From Punctularia strigosozonata HHB-11173 SS5 (taxonomy: Eukaryota > Basidiomycota > Agaricomycetes > Corticiales > Punctulariaceae), in NCBI RefSeq assembly GCF_000264995.1, contig NW_006767437.1, positions 320,077-384,076 of the forward strand: 64,000 nt of DNA, in the 5' to 3' direction. The notes beneath the pieces are model-generated. The model saw only the letters and a list, made by a program, of their open reading frames with translations. It did no database searches and was not told the origin of the DNA. Below are positions 31,401-47,267 of this stretch, one piece after another. The first letter of the stretch is position 1. Each line of letters begins with the position of its first letter. Made by a program: the position numbers and the translations under genes.

Positions 31401-34400
31401 GCGTGAAAGATGCTGCGTCGACGGTCAAGTGTACAATCCCGTGTGTATGGAAGAGCACTGCAAACGTTAGGCTTCAGGTGGGTTGACTTGTGTCAAGGCT
31501 CTGTAGTTGTCACTCATTCAGTTGTAGGCCTCTGTTGTCGAAAATGCTCGATATGCGGCGCCTTCCCAGGTGCTCGACGTTTCATCGTCTGCCGAGGCTT
31601 GCCAAAGCGCCTGCGCCGTGTTGGTATGCCGCGTACCTCTGAAAGGCCAAGCAGGTCCAGAGTGGCCTCGAGGCATGTATCAGGAAGTCGACAAGGTTCA
31701 CGAACGGACGATCTTCAGGTCCATTGCCTGGCTCCTTGAACGTATCCGAAGCATGGGCGACCATTTCAGTCAGTGGCAACCGTGCGACCTCCCGCCAGAA
31801 ACGTGCGTTTGCGAACGATGCGCTCCTTCGCAACCCTCGCTGCGATGGGTCAAAGTGAAGCAAAAAGTCGTAGCCACGGAGGATCCTGTACAGGCAGGCG
31901 AGCACGAACGACGCCTCAAACACCGACCTTCGCCGTTTGTGACACAGTTGAAGCTCGATGAGTCCGAAACTGGGATCGTACGGATTGGAGTCAACGTCCT
32001 GTCGTTGATCCACCGAGCGATGTCACGCTTGCCTACCGCAGGTCGAACCGAAACACCGACCGTCTCCTGGCGTATCGACACGAACTTCGTGCCAGCTGTC
32101 AAGCTGAACGTACCGAAATTCGTTTTATCCAGCAACAAACATGACATCCCTCACGACCAACCCGGATTCAAAGTGCCGCTCCGCCCCGAACAGCTGCGCT
32201 CGTTGGCATGGATGCTGCGGCAAGAGGCTGTCGATTGCCAGCCCTTCGTGGAAGAGGAGATTTCGGAGTCTGTTCTGGAAGCTTTGGGTTGGCGCGCCGA
32301 AGGGCGGGTACAACGGCCTACTCGCGTCCGGGGCGGCGTCCTCGCCGACGAAGTAGGGTACGGCAAAACTGCCATTACTCTCGGTCTCATTGACAGCGCG
32401 CGGGAGTGTGTCGAAGAAGAGTTCGACACCATGCCTGATATCAAGGGGAAGATACCCGTCAAGGCTACCCTGGTGATCGTACCCCCTCATCTGACGCGGC
32501 AATGGAAGTCGGAGGTGGACAAATTCATCAAGCGGAAGATGAACGTCGTCGTGATCTCCACAGCGGGCAATATCAATGCTTTGACTATCAAGGCCGTGAT
32601 GAAAGCAGACATCGTCATCGTCGCCTCCAACCTTTTCCATAGCAATGTTTACTTGGCGAATTTGGAGGCTTTTGCTGGCGTGGGAGATCTTCCGAACCAG
32701 GACGGGCGTTACTTCGAAGCTCGGCTGGCTGATATTAATGCTGCCTTGGCCAAACAAGTCGATCTTCTAGTAGACGAGGGTTCGAGCGCAGTCATGAGAG
32801 AGATTCAGGCGGGTAGGAAAAGAGGTACGTGTTCTAGTCAGCGTTTATACCTTAATAGTCGATTGTGAACGGACATACAGTTGATGAAGCCGCTGCCGCC
32901 GCCCTTGCGCCAACCAAGCGGCTTGTCGGCAAAGCATACCGCGAGAAGGCTAAACCAATCCCTGATCCGGTTTCCAAGAATAAACAGAACGGACACCCCA
33001 CTCCTCGGGAGACCTTGAAACGCGGGCCCACTTCAGGCAAGATCATGGAGGTCGTGATACCAAAACGCCGTATATCTTACTTTCAAAGCTCCGATGGTCC
33101 CCCAACGTCCGTCCCTCCGTCTCCATCCGAGGACGATGACGAAAGCTCCGAACATCGTCCTTCAAGAAGACGCGCTGCTACCAGGAAGGCCCCCATAGTC
33201 ATTTCCGAGGATGAAGCGGACGATGGGAGCGACTTCGAGGTTGAGCAGATCGAACGGTCGGAGCCGGAATCAGAGCCTGTTGTAAGGCCCAGCAAACCTT
33301 CAGCTCGCAAGCGGAAAGCGAAACCTGTCAGCGACTCATCCGATTACGAGGTGTCTGGCGTCGAAACGTCGTCTGAGTCGGAGGCAGGTGAAGATTCTGA
33401 TTCCGACGTCGTCATTGTATCCAAGCCGAGCGGGAAAGCGAAGATGGTTGCAAAATCGAAGCAAAATGCAAAGACAACAAGGTCCGAGCCATCGAGCGAT
33501 GACAATGTCGAGTCCGATTCCGACGTTCCGGCGACTAAGAAAACCTCGGGCTCCTCCAAGAAGAATGTCAAGAAGCGGAAGTCTGTCGACGGAGGCAAAG
33601 AGGAACCACCTCCAAAAAAGCAGAAACGCCGAGTTGACAGCGATCCATGGAAGCTTGGTTCTAAGGACGTCAAGGAGGACTGGAGGCGGATGCAAGCCCC
33701 TCCCCTCGAGATGTTCCACTTTGCTCGAAAAGTCGTCGATGAATACACTTATCTTCAAGGCAAATCGCACTCCCTCATCACCAAACTTACGGCGGACCGT
33801 CTTTGGGTTCTTTCCGGCACACCACCCGTGCACGATTTCGCAGCGGTCAAAACCATCGCAGCCTTCTTGAACATTCATCTGGGCGTCGACGACGACGGCG
33901 AAGGACAATCAGCTCAGGTGAAGAAGCGGCGTCGTGACCAAACAGGTAAGTCCCATCAACTTGGACGAAACGGGCGAGATAATCAATACTCAATGCTGCG
34001 TTCAGCTGCGGAAAAGTTCCATTCATTCCGTGAAGTACACACCGTTGAGTGGCATGCCAATCGACACCAGTTGGCACAGATGTTCTTGAATCAGTTCGTT
34101 CGTCAGGTGAGCTTTCCCCCGAAATCACAAGATGACGACTCTAACATAAGCATATGCAGAATATCGCGGAGATCGATGAAATTCCATTCAGCGTTCAGAA
34201 GGAGAAAATCATTCTTCCTGCCGCTGAACGCGCCATTTATCTCGAATTAGAACACCACTTGCGTGCCCTGGATATGACGATAAAACGCGGGAAGAAGAAC
34301 GAGAGCGACCGGGAGAAACGCCTGGCACAATCCATGGGTGAATCGAGGTAAGGTTCTGGTACATCTCTTTGTTGTAGCGTTATTCACGGATATATTCAGT

Positions 34401-35688
34401 TCTGCCGAGGAAGCGTTGTTGAAAAGATGCTCGCATTTCGAGCTTGAGACCAACTACAAGGACAACGCCCCGAAGGCATGCGATATCATCGTGAAAGAGC
34501 GGACCAAACAGCTGGAGGATTGCAAAGCGGATCTCCTGAAACATCTGCAGGATGCGCTAAAGATGGAGGCTAAGATTGGCCGTACTAGCGAGGAGTCTAG
34601 TTTCCGCGAATGGGTGAGGGTGTGCCAAACAGAGGGCGTAGGTGACGCGGACGCTACGGAAACCATTCTCCAGCTACTGGAGGAAGCGGGGGTGTCGCGT
34701 GCGTCGAAGGCAGGAAGCAACCGCCTTGGCGATGCAAATTCAACCAAGGCAAAGGCTGCGAAAGGCAAAGGTGGAAAACCTGACGATGGGCTCTCCAAGG
34801 AGGCGAAGGACCGCATCTGGACTCTCCGTGAGCATACTCACAACATTCGTCGACTGGCCAAGGAATTAGTCGGTCGCGAGCGCTCCCTGCGTTATTTCAA
34901 GGTCGTCCGCGAACTGCAGAAGAAGATTGTGCCTTTAGACGAGTGCCCTAGATGCCATAGGACGGGCATCCCGATGTCGGAAGTTGGCGTGTTGTCGACG
35001 TGCGGACATATGGGCTGCCTCAACTGCGTTACGGACTGCGCAGATCGAGAGGAGTGTGTTGCCTCCGTATCAGCCAAGTGCAGAGTACCAGTTCGACGGT
35101 TGAACATCGTGAAAGGCGACACCTTGGGTGTTGACGACGTGCGCGATGGGCAAGGCAAGCACTACGGCAAGAAGATTGAACAGATTCTGGATCTGTTGAG
35201 GTCAGTCTTTATGTTTCGCAAGCCCCGAACCTCTCATCTGACTTGAATTGATCAGGAATCGCATCCCGAAGGATGAGCGCGTTCTCATATTTGTACAATT
35301 CCCGGACCTGATGAAGAAAGTTGCCGAAGCGCTAGCCGCCAACAAGGTCAAGTTCTTGGAGATCAAGGGCACCGCAATTCAGAAGAGTAAAAATCTCGAG
35401 CTTTTCCAAAATAACGGGCCGGAGCGCGTCTTGCTCCTCAACGTCATGGACGAAAGTGCTAGCGGCGCGAACTTGACGGGCGCGAACCATGCTATATTCA
35501 TTTCTCCCCTCCTAGCGGATTCGCAGGAGCAGTACGACGCCTGTGAAACTCAGGCTATCGGACGACTTAGGCGGTATGGGCAGACGCAACATGTCCACAT
35601 CTACCGGTTTTTAACCGCAGATACCATTGATATGGAGATATACGAGCAAAGATCTCATCGACCAAAGGGGTCAAAATCTAACCACTGA
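28485..35688 (+). CDS. DNMT5: DNMT5-family DNA methyltransferase with RING and SNF2 ATPase
   Basis: About 2,243 aa in ten exons: 28485-29074, 29128-29723, 29773-29902, 29947-31477, 31528-32824, 32881-33945, 34006-34106, 34160-34347, 34400-35200, 35256-35688. Order: acidic/Lys-rich N-terminus; C5-cytosine methyltransferase with IRVATMCSGTES (motif I), GTSCVDYSN with the catalytic Cys, LENVCGAPW (ENV) and HTRQRVYLL; a Cys-rich insert; then a SNF2 ATPase with DEVGYGKTA (Walker A, ~1220), VVDEYTYL (DEAH equivalent), LSGTPP, and QAIGRLRRYGQTQ (motif VI). A divergent RING (CPRCHRT...CGHMGCLNC) lies between the ATPase lobes. This is the exact architecture of DNMT5, an ATP-dependent maintenance CG methylase studied in Cryptococcus. 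No chromodomain is visible in the N-terminus. All exon phases agree, so the gene looks intact. Confidence 0.93.
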
Positions 35689-35893
35689 TATAATGTTTGC
35701 TGGGATTCATGTCGCATTTGCTTTCGTAGTTATATATCACTCTTGCCCATCGGTTGTAATGCATCACCTTTGATAGACTAATCCATGTAGCATCCGCAAG
35801 GGATCAGAGTGCGGCTTGCAGCCTGTGGTAGGTGACTCGGAGGGATAGGTACACAATCAAACGACCGATTCGACTAGGTAAATACGCTCCCGA

Positions 35894-39908
<4,015 letters not shown>

Positions 39909-40039
39909 TGATTTCTGTTGAACATCGAAAGTAAAGCTATTAAATACATTCTAGCATGTACACTATCCACGATGGAGAACCAGGGCGCCCATGAGATCCA
40001 ACCACCTTTCCGCTCAAGCAAAGAGACGTTAGACGGCTC

Positions 40040-41384
40040 TCACACATCAAATGTGTGTGCCCTCCGGTCGGTCACTGCTATGGGGCTCGGTGGCATGGAG
40101 GGTCCACGGGAGCCATGTGCCCTGTCCGTCGTTGTCATCGCAGGCATCGAGTACTGCCTCGCCGGGCGTCCGCCGTCGATCGAGCCCGATATCCGCGGGG
40201 GGTCGTACTTGCCCTCCTTGATGGGGAGCATATGCTCCTTGTGGACGGGGCCTTCGCGCGTCGCCGTCGGGGTCGCGACCCACTCCCTCTTCTCGCGCTC
40301 GAGCTCCTGGTGTGTCCACGCGCCGGTTGCCGCGGCGGTGACCATCGCCCAGAGCCAAGGGATGCCGTAGCAGACGCCGTAGGCGGTGTCGACGCCCGCG
40401 AAGCGCGAGACGGCGATGAGGACCGCGCCGACGACGAGGCCGGTGATACCCCAGAGGAGCGCGGTGTAGCGAATGAGCCGTCGGATAACGATGGATTCCT
40501 CATAGCGTAGGCGCCATGCTTGGCGGAACTCCGTGCAGCCGCCGCCGTCGACGGCGACGACGTCTTCGACGAAGCAATAGGTGAGGGGCGGGAGGGGTTC
40601 CCATTTGGGGAAGGAGGAGACGCGGGCGGGCAGGCAGATGCTATGTGGGAAGAGGCCGGTGATCAAGAGGGGAAGGGTCAGGGTGAGGATCACGCATGGG
40701 AGGGCGAGCGCGACTATGCGCGGGTCCGCCGGCGACCTGTAAAGGGAGTTAAATATGATGACATTCACAATCGAAGATACAAGAACTTACACGGAGGATC
40801 CGATGATGAGTGGGATGAAGAAGGCAGCCATGCAGAGGCTGAGGATGACTCTGGGAGAGATCGTCATTTGGGACCGCATATAGGGGATGTACTTGGACGC
40901 ACTGGAAGTAGTCAACGCCCCACCGCCCGGCGCCGATAGGACGATGATTGTTCGCATCCTTGTTGAAGTACAGATACCACATCCTGGTAGCAAACTTGTA
41001 CCCGCTCACGGAGCCGATGAGGCTCGTGATAATGGCGAGGTTCTTCGTTGTGCTCAGATGGGCGCCCCAGCGCAGTGAGAAGAAAAGGATGAGCGGGAGC
41101 ACGCCAGCCTCGACGAAAAGCAGTGTCGCCCATAAAAGTATCTTTCTCTCGCGCTTGTGCTCCTTGATGGTGTAGTTCAGGGGGGGTGGAGCACTTTCGA
41201 AGATGGTGAAGTTCGAGTCATCCGCGGTGTGCGCAGTGGCGGTCGGTGATGATCGCCGGGGCATCTTGGTCTTCTCGTTGAACTGGTCAGAGAGGGTCGG
41301 GTCGGGGCTGGCGGTCGTGGTGGCCCGCGTGTCGAAATCGGGACCGTTGCCGGGCTGGGCGTGCGGGTTCTGCCGCTCGGGCAT
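40040..41384 (-). CDS. Multi-span membrane protein, unknown function
   Basis: 412 aa in three exons (41384-40903, 40850-40791, 40736-40040). The N-terminal ~65 residues are polar and disordered. Six hydrophobic spans follow: ILLWATLLFVEAGVLPLI, NLAIITSLIGSVSGY, VILSLCMAAFFIPLII, IVALALPCVILTLTLPLL, YTALLWGITGLVVGAVLI and CYGIPWLWAMVTAAATG. The C-tail is basic and Ser/Pro-rich. I recognise no family motif; similar polytopic proteins are common in basidiomycetes with no assigned function. Start is the ATG of MPERQNPH; the frame shift near GVDYF is resolved by a 52-nt intron. Confidence 0.7.
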
Positions 41385-42576
41385 GGAGTGCAGCTTGGAC
41401 TAGGCCCCTTGGCGGAGATATGCGATGAGATGGGTGGTGGTCGTAAACGGTCGTAACGTCGAGCAGATCGAGCGAGGCGGTCGTGAGGAGGAGGTGGTGT
41501 GCGTTGGGAGACGGGCACGCGCGGGTTTTACTATTTAGTGCTGCGCCGAGCGAAGGGGATGAGCGACGTCATCGGCCAATGGCGCTGTATCTGCGCACAG
41601 CCGCGATGTCTTTGGCCGCGCTCTCCGTCGATCCCCGGCCCCTCGTCCGCTCTGGGCTACTCAACGCCTTCCACAGGCGCAGCTCCAGGCCAGACTGCAA
41701 CTCATTCCATTGGCTCGAGGAAACCAAAACGACTACGCCAAGCAACCGAGCTTGATGCTATACTTCATATTTAAAGCGAACGGCGCCAAGCCTGCGAAGG
41801 CTTGGAAGTGGAGTCTGCGGAGCCCCCTGAGAAGGACTCAACTCAGCGCGCGACGGTACAAAACGGCGTGGTCAGCATCTTTACGACAAGCGGTCCCGAC
41901 ATCGCGTCAAGAGTACCTGCACACGTCGCCGCAACATCGTCGACAACAGACCGAAATCGATATCGGGAACGCGGCGTAATGCTGAGTAAACACGATGGAC
42001 GAATTCCGTGAAAAACTCGGCGTTCGGCCGTTCGTCATGTACATGTTCACGCTTGTTTCGCGCTTCCACTCGAACACAGCCTTTGCATCTGCATCGAGGG
42101 TTAATCGCGTTTCGGACGAGATGACTTGGAAGGTATGGCATTGGCAAAAGCAGAACGTCTCTTCTGGACAAAGAGCTGTGCAAGCAGATGGGAACGGGCA
42201 AAAGGCGAAACCTGCCCTTCAGCCTGGCCTAATAAGCAGGGGCGAGGGAGCAGAAAGCACAGTACACGGATTGAGGCTACGTCGCCAAGATGCCCCGGCC
42301 TGTATGCCATGGTGTCACAATGAATCGGGTGAGACGTGTACCGAGGACGGGGTATCAAGTAACGGCGGTTCGTCATGGTTTTGAAGAGGTAGCTTCCAAC
42401 CACGGATAGCCAAAGTTGATAAACCTGCCACCAACCGAGCGCAGGAAGCTTGGGGGTCGTCTCCGACTTGGGATCAACTGCACTGAAGCACACCCGGCCG
42501 TCAGTCACGTGATGCATCGCATGGACCTTTGCCGTGCTGGAATAAGACTGCTCGCTATCGAGCACGATCCACGAAG
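41385..42576. other. Divergent intergenic region, nothing convincing
   Basis: About 1.2 kb between two divergent genes. Open frames of 60-220 codons exist on both strands but overlap each other, lack motifs and have no splice support. A CCAAT box (cggccaatgg) is at about 41571-41580, upstream of the membrane-protein gene. Confidence 0.45.
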
Positions 42577-43431
42577 ATGCCGCCAGAGTACGGATCCAAA
42601 GCGTACTGGGATGAAAGGTTCGAGAAGGAAGAGAACTTCGAATGGCTGGGAGACGGGCAGGCCATGATACCAGTCTTGCGAGCATGGCTCCTGGGGGATT
42701 CCACGTCTCCGAGAGGCGACTCGCAGGCATCCGACGGGGCGCGCGTCCTCCATATAGGGGCGGGTACATCGCGGCTGTCCAACATGGTCGTGAGGGCGTT
42801 GTCAGACGTTGTGGACGCTAAGGGGCTGGTGGTCGTCAACACCGATTTTTCCGAGGCGGTCGTCGAGCGTGGAAGGCAGGAACAGGAGCAGGAGCAGGGT
42901 TCGCGGGCGGTGCGATGGGAACGGGTGGACCTGCTGCGGGAGGAAGACGTCCGTGGTCTGTTGCGTGCCGAGAGCAGTGGGACAGGTCAGGTTGCAAGGT
43001 TCGATGCCGTGATCGACAAAAGCACGTCGGACGCGATCTCCTGCGCCCCGGACGTATGGATGAAAGGCCGGGAAAACGCACACGTCCTGGACACGCCAAG
43101 CACACACGAAGAGTCGTCGGGTACGCCAGTAGAAGCCCTCGAGGTTCTCGCTTTGCATCTCGCAGCGGTCGTGAAGCCCCACGGAGTCTGGATCGCCCTC
43201 TCGTACTCGAGCAACCGGTTTCCGTTCTTGAAGAATGATTCTCTATGCCATGACGCAGAGGAGAGAGACGTCCATGCGTGCGGATTAGCACCCTTCGCGT
43301 TTTGGACGGTGGAGAGGAAGGAAGCGGTAGACGCGCCATCCGGACAGAGTAGGGAAGGGGTGCACGCGCCACCTGTGCAGCACTGGATATACGTCCTTCG
43401 CAGATCGAATGTCGCTTTCGACGAATTCTGA
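42577..43431 (+). CDS. Class I methyltransferase, METTL13/EEF1AKMT4-like
   Basis: Intronless 284-aa protein. It begins MPPEYGSKAYWDERFEKE and FEWLGDG, the entry motif of the METTL13/EEF1AKMT4 group, followed by SAM motif I VLHIGAGTSRLSNMV, post-I NTDFSEAVV, and the family signature FDAVIDKSTSDAISC. Human relatives methylate elongation factor 1A; the substrate here is inferred only. Glu/Gln runs (EQEQEQ) and an insertion before WIALSYSSNRF are ordinary variation. Start is the first ATG in frame after a stop. Confidence 0.82.
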   Translation: MPPEYGSKAYWDERFEKEENFEWLGDGQAMIPVLRAWLLGDSTSPRGDSQASDGARVLHIGAGTSRLSNMVVRALSDVVDAKGLVVVNTDFSEAVVERGRQEQEQEQGSRAVRWERVDLLREEDVRGLLRAESSGTGQVARFDAVIDKSTSDAISCAPDVWMKGRENAHVLDTPSTHEESSGTPVEALEVLALHLAAVVKPHGVWIALSYSSNRFPFLKNDSLCHDAEERDVHACGLAPFAFWTVERKEAVDAPSGQSREGVHAPPVQHWIYVLRRSNVAFDEF

Positions 43432-44832
43432 AAGGAGTTCCGAAGCTAATAAAGACCCTTTCGAATCCACCGCGAGTGTATGAATTGCGATGGGATTGCG
43501 TCGACTTCGTATTTGCTCTGCGGTCAGTGCAGCGATGTTTATGTAACGCGTTCGTGACGTCAACCAGCGTCAACCGGTCTTGCGTTGTCCAACACCAGTA
43601 AAAAAAGTACGATATCGATGCTTGTGCTGGTGTCTTGTATTGTCGAAAACTGGTCACTAGTTCACTCTCGATGGGAATCGGCCTCGACATCGTTGTTGCA
43701 CAGGTCATCTCACCGATTACCGGCCCAGCGGCGTTTCCTGTCGCCGACGGGGCCTGTTACCTCCACAACCGACGACTTCTCATGTTCGAATCCACATCAT
43801 CACTGGACCACCCACCGACCACCCCTCGGCGAACAATTACTCTGCGATAACTGCTTCAGTACGTGGACCGTTGCTTTGCGGTTGGCACCCTACGACGTCC
43901 AGTGCATGTGCTACGGGAAACTGTGCCGATCATCCCCGCTATTTGCTGAGCGACGAGTCACGACTGGGAGTGGTCATTACTTTCGCAGCTGTGCCGGCAT
44001 TAGCGCAACCTCCCCGGCTATTGTACGACACGGGCTACAACGATTACCAGACTTACGGGTTGCTCTCACATTCCGCGTGCGTATCGTCGTACCGTCCATG
44101 GCTAGCTCACGGCCTCAGCGCTGTGACTATCGCAACCTGCGAATGGATCTGCGTAGATTCATAACATTCCTTGGGCATCCCTTCCGCTGGCGCACAAGCA
44201 CATTCTCAGGTTAAACAACCGTGGAGTGACCATTTATGGACATCCCGACGATTCACGACAATTCCACTTACGTTGCTTTCGGTGTGGCCACCGTAGACGC
44301 TCCTATTGCAATGCATATCATGGCGCTCTGTAGCGCTGACCGGATATCTCATGGCTACGTCGGATCTGTGGTCCACGATTTAGCCCCGAGGTTGACTGCT
44401 ACACGCCAAGAGCTTCTCTTCGTCAAGTTCATCTTGGCTTCCGAGAATGTTGGGAGAACTCTGCCTACATGTGTCCGCGGATGCTGTGCTCCCTGCGGGT
44501 GGCTCTTACCCCGCCGCGCTCGCGAACTGGAATGACAATGCGAGGCGCTGGCCCCTCGCTCCACCGTGCCCACACGGCGGATTCAATACACCTTCGGTCG
44601 CGTGTTGGCGTCGTTCTCTCTGGGAATCGTGCCGTACCTACGCACGGTGGCGGGCCGTTCGCGTACCTGATCCACCTCCGGCGCTGGCACTGGCCAACGG
44701 AAACGCTCGGATTGCCTGCCCAATCCCTTTGCTAGTATGAGACTGGTTCGCACAATATCGCAACGCGGTACGCAGCTTGAGCAGAGTCCAGGGAAATACT
44801 TGGCGCATTTCTTATAGCCCGACGGTGACGAG
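43432..44832. other. Long intergenic region before a peroxidase gene
   Basis: 1.4 kb with several plus-strand frames of 70-210 codons in different phases (43585-44740). They are not joined by credible introns and show no motifs. A tRNA B-box-like GTTCGAATCC at about 43784 has no matching A box or cloverleaf. I see no supportable gene; the downstream end is the peroxidase promoter. Confidence 0.45.
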
Positions 44833-46111
<1,279 letters not shown>

Positions 46112-46276
46112 GCGATCTTATAAGTTCAGATATCGCAATCACCGCTTTGGGTATTTTGGGTAAATTATCGGAGCTGGTAGAGCTTTCTCTATAACGACTA
46201 TGAAAGCCATATCTTGATACTTGGATATACATGAGAAGGCAAGGCGTGCGTGGTCCAGTATACTGGGGACTTTACG

Positions 46277-46972
46277 TCAATCCCTCTTCTCCACGACTAG
46301 ATCCAACAACTGTTTCGAGACGGATTCGAAGGAGTCAAAAACTATGCCAGTAATGCCTAGTTCACGAGCGCTCTGAACATTCTCCAGCTTGTCGTCGACG
46401 AACACCGTCTTTGTTGGATCTACCCCCGTACCCTCGATGACCTGACGATAGAACCCTAGCTCGGGCTTCCGCTCGCGCGCTTCGGCGGACGTGAATACAC
46501 GATCGAACAGCGCCCACTCCTCCTGCGTCGCCTTCTCCTTCAGCACCTCCCAATCCGGGGCCGAGATGTTGGACATGGCGAACACACGCAGGTCGGGCGC
46601 GGAGCTCTTGAGCTCGCGGATCATGTTGATCATGTCCGGGCTTCCGACCAAGGAATCTCGTGCCCCTTGGAAGGCGGCTGCCACCTCGGATGCAGGCACG
46701 TGGAACTGATCCGCGACCAGTGCGTAGCACTCGTCCTCTCCGACGTCGCCCCGTTCGTACGCGTTCCAGGTTGACGATCGGAGGATTTCATAGAGAAGCC
46801 TCGGGGAGATGGAGGTTTTAGTCTCGGCAGACCAAGTGAAGAGGACGTCTCCGAGGTCAAAGATGATTGACGTGCACCTCGGCTCACTCGGGCTCGCGAC
46901 GACAGAAGACTGGTGGTTCGTATGTTTTTCAAGGCCGGGAACAGAGGAGGAAACTGGTGCTATGGAGGCCAT
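46277..46972 (-). CDS. HAD-superfamily hydrolase
   Basis: Intronless 231-aa protein with all four HAD motifs: I FDLGDVLFTW (nucleophile Asp, with Gly-Asp in the DxDx position as in epoxide-hydrolase-N/haloacid dehalogenase-like members), II MSNIS, III RKPELGFYRQVI, IV TVFVDDKLENV. A helical cap lies between motifs I and II. A small-molecule phosphatase or dehalogenase role is plausible; the substrate is unknown. The N-terminal 30 residues are Ser-rich and unconserved. Start is the only ATG before the domain. Confidence 0.85.
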   Translation of the reverse strand: MASIAPVSSSVPGLEKHTNHQSSVVASPSEPRCTSIIFDLGDVLFTWSAETKTSISPRLLYEILRSSTWNAYERGDVGEDECYALVADQFHVPASEVAAAFQGARDSLVGSPDMINMIRELKSSAPDLRVFAMSNISAPDWEVLKEKATQEEWALFDRVFTSAEARERKPELGFYRQVIEGTGVDPTKTVFVDDKLENVQSARELGITGIVFDSFESVSKQLLDLVVEKRD

Positions 46973-47267
46973 GGTGTAGATCTGCTGTAGGATCTGTTAC
47001 CTCGGCGCATGATCTGTTTGCAGCCTCATAAGTAATTGCCAGAGAATAGAGCGGCCGTCATAGTCTTCGAGCGCTGAGGATCTCTGGTCAGAGCAGAGTC
47101 GGAGGATGCTGTCTCGACGCACGTGGCTCACATTTGTCGCACGCCCAAGTCACTGTCATCCCGCCAATTTCACTGTCCGTGACGTGGGGTGAGCCTGGCT
47201 GTACCTGGTACCCTCTCCTTCGCGCTGGTCGTGCCGAGCCCGGGCAGCATACACATCTCTGTATTCT

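Noticed and set aside
43780-43795. tRNA B-box-like GTTCGAATCC
   Set aside because: No A box at the right distance and no acceptor or anticodon stem can be formed around it.
43585-44740. Several plus-strand frames that might be one multi-exon gene
   Set aside because: Tried joining them; splice sites and phases do not give a coherent protein, and no motif appears.
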